NCBI RefSeq assembly: GCF_022701295.1
Contig: NZ_CP033204.1
Location: forward strand, 620,001 to 684,000
Origin: Sphingopyxis sp. YF1
GTDB lineage: Bacteria > Pseudomonadota > Alphaproteobacteria > Sphingomonadales > Sphingomonadaceae
Length of the DNA stretch: 64,000 nt
Reading direction: 5' to 3'
The translations under genes were made by a program, and so were the position numbers. Every line of letters begins with the position of its first letter. Position 1 is the stretch's first letter. Of this stretch, positions 33,542 through 41,688 are shown one piece after another. The notes beneath the pieces were generated by a model. The model was not told where the DNA came from, ran no database searches, and saw nothing but the letters and a program-made list of their open reading frames with translations.

Positions 33542-34332
33542 TGGCTTCCCCCGCGATCGTGCCCGTCTTGCGGCACCTCTTCGAGCGCGACGGCGCCGTC
33601 TACACCCCGACCGCGCTCGCGACCGGGCCGTGGGACCGGCGCCTGCAGAGCGGCGTCGTGCTCAATGCGCTGATCGCGCACGAGATCGAACGCACGCCGA
33701 GCCCCGTCCCGATGGTGACGAGCCGCCTGCTGCTCGACATCATGAAGCCGACGCTGATGGCGCCGGTTACGGCGCAAGTGACGGTGGTGCGCGAGGGCAA
33801 GCGGCTGCAACTGCTCGACGTCGAACTGGAGCAGGAGGGAGCGGTTACCGCGCGCGCGTCGGCCTTGCGCGTCCGGGTGGGAGCCTCGCCCGCGACCGAC
33901 GCGCCGTGCCATGCGCTGCCGCCACCGGGCCTGCCGAGCCTCAACGGCGCGCGATCGCCGATGCGCGACATCATCGAGACGCGGCTCGAAGCGGGCGGGC
34001 TGGAGGCGCTCGGCCCCGGGGTCGTCTGGACGCGCGTCGACGGAGAGATCGTGCCGGGCACCCCCATCTCGCCCTTCGTCCAGCTCGCAATGGCGGCCGA
34101 TTTCGGCAGCGGAACGTCGAGTTTCGTCGACTGGCGCGAATGGAGCTTCGCCAATGTCGATATCAGCCTGCACCTGACGCGCATGCCCGAAGGCGAATGG
34201 GTCCGTCTCGCCGCTGAAACGGGCAGCGCGGGCAACGGCATTGCCGTCGTCCACTCGCGGCTCGCCGACGAACGCGGCGAGATCGGCCATGCGCACCAGA
34301 CCCTTTTTCTCGACCGGAGACCAAAAGCATGA
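33541..34332 (+). CDS. Double-hotdog thioesterase-family protein
   Basis: A 263-residue protein resembling TesB/acyl-CoA thioesterase II-like double-hotdog proteins. An N-terminal hotdog (residues about 20-120) has VVREGKRLQLLDVELEQEG, and a second hotdog (about 140-260) has GTSSFVDWREWSFANVDISLHL. It could release an acid from CoA or act as a thioesterase-like hydratase. It is the third gene of the GntR-controlled operon, coupled on both sides. The catalytic Asp/Thr/Gln triad could not be assigned with confidence. Confidence 0.8.
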   Translation: MASPAIVPVLRHLFERDGAVYTPTALATGPWDRRLQSGVVLNALIAHEIERTPSPVPMVTSRLLLDIMKPTLMAPVTAQVTVVREGKRLQLLDVELEQEGAVTARASALRVRVGASPATDAPCHALPPPGLPSLNGARSPMRDIIETRLEAGGLEALGPGVVWTRVDGEIVPGTPISPFVQLAMAADFGSGTSSFVDWREWSFANVDISLHLTRMPEGEWVRLAAETGSAGNGIAVVHSRLADERGEIGHAHQTLFLDRRPKA

Positions 34333-35285
34333 CCCGCATTACCTCGCCTTTCGGATGGAGTTCGACCGCCGCCGCGGTCGCCGCGGGTCATGACCTGACC
34401 GGCAAGCGCGCCATCGTCACCGGCGCGACGAGCGGGCTGGGCGTGGAAACCGCGCGCGTGCTCGCTTCGCGAGGCGCCGAACTGATCCTTGCGGTGCGCG
34501 ATACCGCTGCCGCCGGAGCGCTCGCCGAAGAGATTGCGGCGGTGGGCGGCAAGGTACGGGTGGCGGCGCTCGATCTTGCCGATCTGCGTTCGGTCGAGGC
34601 ATTTGTCGCAGCCTATGACGGCGCGCCGCTGCACCTGCTGATCAACAATGCCGGAATCATGGCGTGCCCGCTGATGCGCACCGCGCAGGGTTTCGAAATG
34701 CAGCTGGGTGTCAATCATATCGGCCATTTCCACCTGACCAGACTGCTCCTGCCCGCGCTCAGGGCGGCGAGGGGCGCCCGTGTCGTCGCGGTCGCTTCGA
34801 GCGGGCATCACTGGAGCGATTTCGATTTCGACGACCCCAATTTCGAGCAAACCGCCTATGATCCGCTCGCCGCCTATGGCCGGTCCAAGACCGCCAATGC
34901 GCTGTTCGCGCTCGAACTCGACCGCCGTTGCGCGGGCGACGGCATCCGCTCCTTTTCGCTGATGCCGGGCGGTATCCACACCGCGCTGGGGCGCCACATG
35001 ACCGAGGAGATCCGCTCGCGGCTCGGCATCGATCCGGCGCAGGCGAGCCAGTATCGATGGAAGACGGTCGAACAGGGCAGCGCGATGACGATCTGGGCTG
35101 CGCTCGGGCGCGAACTCGACGGCGCGGGCGGGCTCTATCTGGAGGATTGCAACGAGGCGCTGCCGGCCGAAGAGGGCAAGCGCGTCGGCGTCAAGCCGTG
35201 GGCGCGCGATGCCGCGTCGGCCGAGCGACTCTGGACGTGGACCGAAGCGGCCATTGCGGCGACCAAAGGAAAGGACAGCATATGA
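34329..35285 (+). CDS. Short-chain dehydrogenase/reductase (retinol dehydrogenase-like)
   Basis: A 318-residue SDR, longer than classical members. The cofactor motif is TGATSGLGVETARVLASRG, followed by INNAG, a catalytic Ser in VASSGHHWS and YGRSK as the YxxxK pair. The extended C-terminus and ILAVRDTAAA segment resemble WWOX/retinol-dehydrogenase-like SDRs that prefer NADP(H). It overlaps both neighbours by ATGA. It probably oxidises a hydroxyl group of the pathway substrate or its CoA ester. Confidence 0.9.
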   Translation: MTRITSPFGWSSTAAAVAAGHDLTGKRAIVTGATSGLGVETARVLASRGAELILAVRDTAAAGALAEEIAAVGGKVRVAALDLADLRSVEAFVAAYDGAPLHLLINNAGIMACPLMRTAQGFEMQLGVNHIGHFHLTRLLLPALRAARGARVVAVASSGHHWSDFDFDDPNFEQTAYDPLAAYGRSKTANALFALELDRRCAGDGIRSFSLMPGGIHTALGRHMTEEIRSRLGIDPAQASQYRWKTVEQGSAMTIWAALGRELDGAGGLYLEDCNEALPAEEGKRVGVKPWARDAASAERLWTWTEAAIAATKGKDSI

Positions 35286-36067
35286 AGGTTGATCTGACGG
35301 GCAAGAGTGCGCTGGTCACCGGCGGCGGGCGCGGCATCGGCCGCGTCATCGCGACGCAGCTGGTGCAAAATGGCGCGCGCGTCACGATCGCCACGCGCAC
35401 CGAGGCGAGCGGGGCAGCGGTGCGTGACGAATTGCGCGCGATGGGGGGCGAGGTCGAACTGGTCGCGCTCGACCTGTCGACGCGCGCGGCGTGCGATGCG
35501 GCGGTCGAGGCCGCCGCGGACGCCTTCGGCGGCCTCGACATCGTTGTCCACAACAGCGGAATCTTTCCGTTCACGCCGTTCGAGAAGCTGGAAGATGACG
35601 AGTTCGACGCCGTGATGCGGACCAATCTCTACAGCTTCATGTGGCTCAGCCGCGCGGCGCTCCCCCATATCAAGGCCGGTGGCAACGGGCGGATCGTCGG
35701 CATCTCGTCGCTGATCGGCAACCATGCCTGGCTCGCCGGGCTCGACGCCTATGCCGCTTCGAAAGGCGGGATGAACGGGATTGCGCGCAATCTCGCGCTC
35801 GAGTTTGCCAAGCATAGCGCGACGGTCAACATCATCGAGCCGGGGCTGGTGATCGACGACCGCAGTCCGCGCATGGACGATGTCACGCGCGACAAGATCG
35901 TTCCGAACATTCCGATGCAGCGCGCCGGCCTGCCGAGCGATATCGCCAATGCGGTGCTGTTCTTCTGTTCGCCGACGTCGCAGTTCGTGACCGGGCAGGC
36001 GCTGATCGTCGATGGCGGCCATATGCTGCCCGACATGTCGAGCTACGCGATGAGCGCGCGGCTGTGA
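35282..36067 (+). CDS. Short-chain dehydrogenase/reductase (classical)
   Basis: A 261-residue classical SDR. The cofactor motif is TGGGRGIG, with HNSG in place of the usual NNAG, the active-site Ser in ISSLIG and YAASK as the catalytic YxxxK pair. The C-terminal VTGQALIVDGGH is typical. Coupled by ATGA to the upstream SDR and by GTGA to the downstream one. The specific hydroxyl oxidised is unknown; 3-hydroxyacyl-CoA or ring-hydroxyl oxidation would fit the operon. Confidence 0.92.
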   Translation: MKVDLTGKSALVTGGGRGIGRVIATQLVQNGARVTIATRTEASGAAVRDELRAMGGEVELVALDLSTRAACDAAVEAAADAFGGLDIVVHNSGIFPFTPFEKLEDDEFDAVMRTNLYSFMWLSRAALPHIKAGGNGRIVGISSLIGNHAWLAGLDAYAASKGGMNGIARNLALEFAKHSATVNIIEPGLVIDDRSPRMDDVTRDKIVPNIPMQRAGLPSDIANAVLFFCSPTSQFVTGQALIVDGGHMLPDMSSYAMSARL

Positions 36068-36804
36068 GCGAGCGGTTGGCGGACAAGGTTGTGCTGGTGA
36101 CCGGCGCCGCCGGCGGCATCGGCAGCGCGGTGGTGCGGCGCTTCGCCGCCGCGGGCGCGCGGGTTGTCGCCACCGATCTCGATGCGGAGGGGCTCGACCG
36201 CCTGGCGGCCGAGGTGCTGGGCGTGCGAAGCCATGCCGCGGACATCACCGACGCGGACGGCGTGGCGATGTTGTTCGCGGCGATGGACGACGCCTTTGGC
36301 CGGATCGACATATTGGTCAACAACGCCGGGATCGGCGGACCCCGCACGCAGCGGCTGCACGAGGTGGCGCTCGAGGATTTCGACAGGGTGATGGCCGCGA
36401 ACCTGCGCGCGCCGCTGGCGATGACGCAGGCCGCGTTGTCGCGCATGGTCGCGCAGGGCGGCGGGGCGATCGTCAATCTTGCCTCGCCCGCGGGTTTTCA
36501 TGCGGTCCCGCGCGTCGGCGCCTACAGCATCTCCAAGGCCGCGATGATCATGCTGACGAAACAGACGGCAAAGGAATATGCCGCCGATGGCATCCGCTGC
36601 AACGCGGTGGCTCCGGGGGTCACGCGCACCCCGATCCTCGACGATCTGCCCGACGCGCATCTGAGCCAGATCGTTGCGATGATCCCGCAGGGACGCATCG
36701 CCGAGCCGTGCGAGATCGCGGCGATGGTCGCCTATCTGGCGAGCGACGATGCAAGTTACGTCAATGGTTCGATCGTGATGGTCGACGGCGCGGCGGGGAG
36801 CTGA
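36064..36804 (+). CDS. Short-chain dehydrogenase/reductase (classical), last gene of the operon
   Basis: A 246-residue classical SDR starting at GTG 36064, overlapping the upstream stop (GTGA). Motifs: TGAAGGIG, NNAG, ASPAGF with the catalytic Ser and YSISK for YxxxK; Asp and Leu after the second strand (ATDLDAEG) point to NAD+ preference. C-terminal YVNGSIVMVDGA. It ends the six-gene operon; a hairpin at 36811-36830 follows. Confidence 0.92.
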   Translation: MSERLADKVVLVTGAAGGIGSAVVRRFAAAGARVVATDLDAEGLDRLAAEVLGVRSHAADITDADGVAMLFAAMDDAFGRIDILVNNAGIGGPRTQRLHEVALEDFDRVMAANLRAPLAMTQAALSRMVAQGGGAIVNLASPAGFHAVPRVGAYSISKAAMIMLTKQTAKEYAADGIRCNAVAPGVTRTPILDDLPDAHLSQIVAMIPQGRIAEPCEIAAMVAYLASDDASYVNGSIVMVDGAAGS

Positions 36805-36810
36805 TCGGCG

Positions 36811-36830
36811 GGGTGCGGCCGCCGGCACCC
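36811..36830. terminator. Hairpin between convergent SDR and PhyH genes
   Basis: GGGTGC and GCACCC form 6-bp arms around an 8-base GC-rich loop, starting 6 bases after the SDR stop. It probably ends the six-gene operon and, from the other side, the PhyH gene. No T-tract. Confidence 0.45.
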
Positions 36831-36849
36831 TGACCGCCATGCCGTGCGA

Positions 36850-37833
36850 TCAGTTTTCCGACGCCCGGCGCAGCGTTTCGGCGTGGTCGCCGTCGAAGAC
36901 GACGACGATGCGCTTGCCCGGTGCCGCGCTCGGCACATAATCGGCGCGTTTCTGGCGCACGCCGGGGTGCTCGATGCGGATGAAGGTTTCGTCGTCGACC
37001 GTGAAACGGCGCTCGGCGCCGTCGGTCGTGCGGACATGGATGCTGTCGGTATCGGCCGCGACGATGTCGGCGAGCAGGACGCGAGGGTCGGCGGCCGACT
37101 GCACGCGCGTGTCGATCGTCACGCGGCAGCGGTTCGAGGTGTTCGGCATGCTGGCGTGCGGCGTACAGGGGTTGAGGATCAGCACGTCGCCGGGAAAATA
37201 GTCGGTGGTCGCCCAGCTGTCGTCGGGAATGACGCCTTCGGGGATCGGACTCGGCGTCTTGGCGAGATTGTGGAAAAAGCCGCGGTTGCACTGGCGCACA
37301 GCGAGCATCAGCCCGCCGACTTCGCGCTCGCAATTGGTCAGCGGGGTCCACACCGGCTTGTAATTCCGGATGCCGGGGCTGAAGAAACCGTCCTGGTGCA
37401 CGCCGGTGATCGAGCCGCCCGGCGGATAGGCGCGATACTGCACGATCGGGATGATGCACGCGGGTTCGCCGAGAATCTTCTCCATCAGCCGCATGTTCAC
37501 CGGATTTTCGATCAGACGCCGCGCAATACCCGAAAATTCCGTGCTTTCCTCCATGCCGCCGGGCGACGGCGTGCCCGTCCAGACGGGCTCGGTCGCGCCG
37601 GGCTCGATCAGCCCGTGACGCTCCATCACCGCGAACATCGCCTCCCGGGCTGCCTTGACCGAAGCGGGGTCGAGCACGTCGCGCAGCAGGATATAGCCCT
37701 CCTCGTCGTGGAACCGCATCAGCGCGGTGTGGTCGTCCAGCAGATGATTGCAGGATTCGAGCTCGCGCACCGGTCTGACGCTCAGCACGTCGAGATCCCG
37801 CGCATCGGGCATGAAGATCGATTCCACGGCCAT
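36850..37833 (-). CDS. Phytanoyl-CoA dioxygenase (PhyH)-family Fe(II)/2-oxoglutarate oxygenase
   Basis: A 327-residue protein of the PhyH family, non-haem iron oxygenases that hydroxylate acyl-CoAs or other small molecules with 2-oxoglutarate. The HxD iron ligands are in GVHQDGFF, the distal His in NPCTPHASMPN, and the 2-oxoglutarate Arg in CRVTIDTR. GAGAGGAAG precedes ATG 37833. A GlxA-type regulator is divergent, 142 bases away. Alpha-hydroxylation of a branched acyl chain, as in phytanate breakdown, would fit the acyl-CoA theme, but the substrate is open. Confidence 0.88.
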   Translation of the reverse strand: MAVESIFMPDARDLDVLSVRPVRELESCNHLLDDHTALMRFHDEEGYILLRDVLDPASVKAAREAMFAVMERHGLIEPGATEPVWTGTPSPGGMEESTEFSGIARRLIENPVNMRLMEKILGEPACIIPIVQYRAYPPGGSITGVHQDGFFSPGIRNYKPVWTPLTNCEREVGGLMLAVRQCNRGFFHNLAKTPSPIPEGVIPDDSWATTDYFPGDVLILNPCTPHASMPNTSNRCRVTIDTRVQSAADPRVLLADIVAADTDSIHVRTTDGAERRFTVDDETFIRIEHPGVRQKRADYVPSAAPGKRIVVVFDGDHAETLRRASEN

Positions 37834-37975
37834 GTCTTGCTTCCTCTCGGTCCTCTCGATCGGTCGGGTCTGTCGCTGCCCGCCGCTTTCGTGAGGATTT
37901 TGAGCGCAGGGTGGCATCGACAACAAGGGGCGTTTTTGACATATCTAGCAGGCAAATTTCCGAAAGGCTCACCTC

Positions 37976-38959
37976 ATGTCCTTTGTTGCGGCGGTCGTGA
38001 CCTCGCCCGGCTATGTCGCCCCGCTCGGCGCGATGATCGATGCGCACGCGCGGCTCGGGGAAGTGTTCGCGACCAATCCGGCGCTCGGCGACTATGCGCG
38101 GATGCAGACCGGGTTGCGGCTGCTCGCAGCGGCGGGCGAGCGGATCGAACTGGTCGGCGGACGCGTGCTGCCCGCCGACGCGCCGCTCGCCGGGGCCGAT
38201 GCTCCGCGACTGGTCTTCCTGCCTTCCTTCCAGCTGCCCGATCCCGATGCGTTCGAAGCGCTGATGCCGGCCTTTGCGCCGCTCCATGCCTGGCTTTGCG
38301 ACCGCCGGCGCGAGGGGGTGGAGATCGGGGCCTGCGGTGCGAGCGTGCTGCACCTCGCCGCCGCCGGGCTGCTCGACGGGCGCCCCTGTGCTGCCGGCCC
38401 GCGGCTGGTCGGGGCGATGCGGCGCCTGTTCCCGCGCGTCATCGTCGATACCGGCAATGTGATCTGCCGCGCCGACAATGTGTGGACGTGCAGCCGCGAC
38501 GCCGAAAGTGCCGCGCTTGTCGCGCGGCTGTTCGCCGAGGCGTTTTCGATCACGCTCGGCCGCAGTCTCGCCGCGCGCGAACCGCCCGGTGCGCTCGCCG
38601 GCCCGCTGGCGGCGGAAACCGATCCCTTCGTCGCCCGCGCGCAATTGTGGATCCGCGATCGCTTTACGCGGCGGTTCCGCATCGGCGATCTCGCGCGCGA
38701 CCTGGGGGTCAGCCACCAGTCCCTCATCCGCCGGTTCCGGGCGGCGGGGTCGGCGACGCCGCGCGAGTTCGTCCAGCGCACCCGGGTCGACGCCGCGACG
38801 GCGATGCTCGCCGAAACCCGCCGTTCGGTGGGGGAGATTGCGCAACTGGTCGGTTATGCCGACGTTGCATCCTTTCGCCGCGTGTTTGCCGCGGCGACGG
38901 GGGTTTCGCCGAGCGCCTATCGCCGCGCGCAGCGGGCAGAACGCCGCCCCGGCGCTTGA
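37976..38959 (+). CDS. GlxA-type AraC-family transcriptional regulator (DJ-1/PfpI domain plus AraC HTH)
   Basis: A 327-residue regulator. Residues 1-200 resemble a DJ-1/PfpI class I amidotransferase-like domain with the nucleophile-elbow region EIGACGASVLHLAAAG, so a Cys is present. The AraC double helix-turn-helix is at about 225-320 (FRIGDLARDLGVSHQSLIRRF, IAQLVGYADVASFRRVF). It faces the divergent PhyH gene, its likely target. A sigma70-type promoter for the next gene overlaps its 3' end. Confidence 0.9.
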   Translation: MSFVAAVVTSPGYVAPLGAMIDAHARLGEVFATNPALGDYARMQTGLRLLAAAGERIELVGGRVLPADAPLAGADAPRLVFLPSFQLPDPDAFEALMPAFAPLHAWLCDRRREGVEIGACGASVLHLAAAGLLDGRPCAAGPRLVGAMRRLFPRVIVDTGNVICRADNVWTCSRDAESAALVARLFAEAFSITLGRSLAAREPPGALAGPLAAETDPFVARAQLWIRDRFTRRFRIGDLARDLGVSHQSLIRRFRAAGSATPREFVQRTRVDAATAMLAETRRSVGEIAQLVGYADVASFRRVFAAATGVSPSAYRRAQRAERRPGA

Positions 38960-38985
38960 CAAAGGCGCCGCGGCGCGTTTTATAA
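38956..38985 (+). promoter_or_regulatory. Candidate sigma70 promoter of the nitronate-monooxygenase-like gene
   Basis: TTGACA (38956-38961), an 18-base spacer and TTATAA (38980-38985), followed by a conspicuous A+T-rich run to 39010 in this GC-rich DNA. It starts inside the last codons of the GlxA-type gene and lies 60 bases before ATG 39045. Confidence 0.6.
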
Positions 38986-39044
38986 ACATATATATAATTT
39001 AAAGATAAAGCGTCGCCGCGTGCGGGGCTGAGGAAAGGAATGAC

Positions 39045-40055
39045 ATGGCCCTCGACCCCGAGCTGCGCGATCGCCTGACGCTTCCCGCGGTGTGCGCGCC
39101 GATGTTCCTGATCAGCAATCCGGCGATGGTCATCGCGGCGTGCAAGGCGGGGATCATGGGCGCGCTGCCGCGGCAGAATGCGCGCAGCACCGAGATGTTC
39201 GCAGCGTGGCTGAAGGAAATCCGCGAAGCGCTCGACGCCCATGCCGAGGCGAACCCCGGCGCGCGCATCGGCCCGGTCGCGGTCAACCTCGCCACCAGGA
39301 TGGAGCCCGCCGAGGCGGCCGAGCACCTCGATCTCGCGAAGCGCTACGGCGTCGACATCATCATCAGCGCGATCGGCAATCCCGCCGAACTGGCGGCGCG
39401 CGTGCACGATGCGGGGCTGAAGATCTTTCACGACGTCGTGTCGATGCGCTTCGCCGAAAAGGCGATCGCGGCGGGGGTCGACGGAATGACCTGCGTCGGG
39501 GCGGGCGGCGGCGGCCATTCGGGCAATATCGGCCATCTGGTGCTGGTCCCGCGCATCCGCCGCATCTTCGACGGCACCCTGCTGATGGCGGGCTCGATCT
39601 CGACCGGCGCGGCGATCCGCGCGGCCGAAATACTGGGCGCCGACCTGGCCTATATGGGGACTCGCTTCATCGCCACGAAAGAGGCGGCGATCGACCCCGC
39701 CTATGCGCAGATGATGATCGACGGCCATTCGGAGGATCTGATGTTCACGCCGAAAATCGCCGGCGTCGCGGCCAACTGGCTGCGTCCGTCGATGGAGCGG
39801 CTGGGGCTCGACCCCAAGAATCTGCCGCAGCCGACGGTCGCGCACGGGCGCGGATACGACCATCTGCCCGAAGGGGTGAAGCCGTGGAAGAATCTGTGGT
39901 CGGCGGGGCAGGGGATCGACCTGATCGACGACGTGCCGCCGATCGCCGAACTCGTCCGCCGCCTGCGCGCCGAATATGTCGCGGCGTGCGATCAGCCGAG
40001 CTTTGCCGATGTCGCGCGGCTGGTCGATCGGGCGATGGATGCCCAGCCTGGCTGA
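39045..40055 (+). CDS. Nitronate monooxygenase-family flavoprotein (2-nitropropane dioxygenase-like)
   Basis: A 336-residue FMN-dependent TIM-barrel protein. The family hallmark CVGAGGGGHSGNIGHL carries the active-site His and phosphate-binding glycines; ADLAYMGTRFIATKEA is the second phosphate-binding part. Relatives oxidise nitronates, act as enoyl reductases (FabK-like) or are linked to acyl-CoA pathways in which they are often misnamed. Genes of this type occur in mycobacterial and sphingomonad steroid clusters. AGGAAAGGAATGAC precedes ATG 39045. It stands alone with its own promoter. Confidence 0.88.
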   Translation: MALDPELRDRLTLPAVCAPMFLISNPAMVIAACKAGIMGALPRQNARSTEMFAAWLKEIREALDAHAEANPGARIGPVAVNLATRMEPAEAAEHLDLAKRYGVDIIISAIGNPAELAARVHDAGLKIFHDVVSMRFAEKAIAAGVDGMTCVGAGGGGHSGNIGHLVLVPRIRRIFDGTLLMAGSISTGAAIRAAEILGADLAYMGTRFIATKEAAIDPAYAQMMIDGHSEDLMFTPKIAGVAANWLRPSMERLGLDPKNLPQPTVAHGRGYDHLPEGVKPWKNLWSAGQGIDLIDDVPPIAELVRRLRAEYVAACDQPSFADVARLVDRAMDAQPG

Positions 40056-40086
40056 CAGGCTTGTGCTACCGGTTTGTGCGCCGCGC

Positions 40087-41478
40087 TCATCGACGCTCGC
40101 CCGCTCGCGAAACGATGGCGTCGCCATAGCGGTCGTCGATGCCGCCGGTGGCGATGAAATCGCGCATCATCCCGAAATAGCCATCGGCATAGCGGGTCGA
40201 TACGCGCGTCCCGTCGGGCGCGGTTTCGAACAGCGTCATCCCATGCTCGGCGCCGGGATAGACGGCGAGGGTATAGGGTTTGCCCGCGTCGATCAGTGTT
40301 GAAATCCGCCGGCCCGTTTCGCGCGCCGGCGCCTGATAATCGCGACCGCCGAGAATCCACAGCTGCGGCGTCGTACCGGCGCGCAAAACAGGCATCGGAT
40401 CGTAGCCGAAGGGCGTGCCCCAGTCATAGTCGCGCGCGAGCGCCCGGATCGCCGGTCCGTCGTGCGGCAGCAGAAGCCAGGTAAAATGGCCGTGCAAATC
40501 CTTGTACCAGCTTTCGCCGCGATAAGTTTCGCGGATCGCGATGAATTCGTCGATCCCCGTCGTGAAACCGCTCGCGAACACTACCCCCGCGGCGCGGCCG
40601 ATTTCCTGCGCCTTGGCGATCGTTTCGGGCGGATAGCCCTTGTCGGTGAGCTCCATTTCCATCTGCTGGAGGTCCTCGTCGAGGATGCTGACCGCGAGCC
40701 CGAAGCTGACGATGACGAAATCGACGGGCGCGCGGTTCGCCGCCAGCGGCGCGACCCAGCCGCCCTGGCTGCCGCCCTGATAGCCGACGCGGCCGGCGCG
40801 CGGTCCCGCCATCCGCCGCGCGGTCCGCATCGCGGCGACCGCATCGTCGGCGAGAAGGTCGAAATCCTGACTGTATTTGCCCCCTGAACTGCCCGTTCCG
40901 CGCTTGTCATAGACGAAGACGCCGATGCCCTGCGCCGCGAACAGCCGCTGGAGGAAATAATATTGCAGCGCCGCGTCGCGCTCGGCGCCATGGACGAGGA
41001 TGACGACGGGGACCTTGCCCGGACCCGGCGGCATGACGAGCCGGCCTTTCAGCGTCACCCCGTCGCGCGCCGCGAAGGCCGTATCGACGACATCGAAACG
41101 CCTGCGATGCCCTTCGACGCCGGCGAAGGTCATCCGTCCTTCGCCGCATGCGGCGAAGGAGACGGCGATCCCGTCGGAGCGCCCGGTCCAGCCGTAGAGG
41201 CTTTGCCACTCTCCCGTGGCGGTTTTTCGAAGTTCGCCGACACTCCCGTCGAAAAGGCGCCAGCGCGGCCGTTTCTCGTCGACCGGGCCGACATCGACCA
41301 GGCGACCGTCGTCGAGCGCATAGGTCCCGACGTGGCACGCGATATCCCCGGTATTCTCTGCGGCGGTTACCGGCATCGCGCCCAGCAGCAGGGCGAAACA
41401 CGCGGCCGCGCCCCCGGCGGCAGTGCGGATGGATGAAAGAATCGAGCGGACGTGCGCCTGCGGCATATCGGTTCCCAT
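40087..41478 (-). CDS. Secreted alpha/beta hydrolase (dienelactone hydrolase/peptidase-like)
   Basis: A 463-residue exported protein. A signal peptide lies at the N-terminus (hydrophobic AAGGAAACFALLLGAMPVTAAE). An N-terminal beta-rich domain (about 40-150) precedes the alpha/beta-hydrolase core: VVILVHGAERD (oxyanion), nucleophile elbow GYQGGSQGG (Ser), LWILGGRDYQAP (Asp) and GAEHGM (His). The first start ATG 41478 is given; ATG 41466 is equally possible. Upstream is an A+T-rich TTATAATTGTAA dyad at 41527. It probably hydrolyses an ester or peptide in the periplasm. Confidence 0.85.
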   Translation of the reverse strand: MGTDMPQAHVRSILSSIRTAAGGAAACFALLLGAMPVTAAENTGDIACHVGTYALDDGRLVDVGPVDEKRPRWRLFDGSVGELRKTATGEWQSLYGWTGRSDGIAVSFAACGEGRMTFAGVEGHRRRFDVVDTAFAARDGVTLKGRLVMPPGPGKVPVVILVHGAERDAALQYYFLQRLFAAQGIGVFVYDKRGTGSSGGKYSQDFDLLADDAVAAMRTARRMAGPRAGRVGYQGGSQGGWVAPLAANRAPVDFVIVSFGLAVSILDEDLQQMEMELTDKGYPPETIAKAQEIGRAAGVVFASGFTTGIDEFIAIRETYRGESWYKDLHGHFTWLLLPHDGPAIRALARDYDWGTPFGYDPMPVLRAGTTPQLWILGGRDYQAPARETGRRISTLIDAGKPYTLAVYPGAEHGMTLFETAPDGTRVSTRYADGYFGMMRDFIATGGIDDRYGDAIVSRAGERR

Positions 41479-41688
41479 CGATGTCCGGTCGAGCCGGCGG
41501 AGGGTGATTTCAAAAACCACGGTGAGTTATAATTGTAATACACCTTGAGCGCGGGTGACAAGACCCGCCGCAATATGGTGCGCCAGCAGTGATGGCGGTG
41601 GCGCTGGTGGCCGCCGCCGGCTTGTTCTAAGCCCTGATTCGCGACGCCGATGCCGGGGTCGTTCCGACGACCGGACGAGGGGACGAGC

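Noticed and set aside
36761..38989. Long open frames on both strands across PhyH and the GlxA-type gene
   Set aside because: Frames are out of phase with the two recognised proteins and show no domain.
41527..41538. TTATAATTGTAA dyad upstream of the exported hydrolase
   Set aside because: Short and A+T-rich; it is as likely to be part of a promoter as an operator, so it is not listed as a separate feature.
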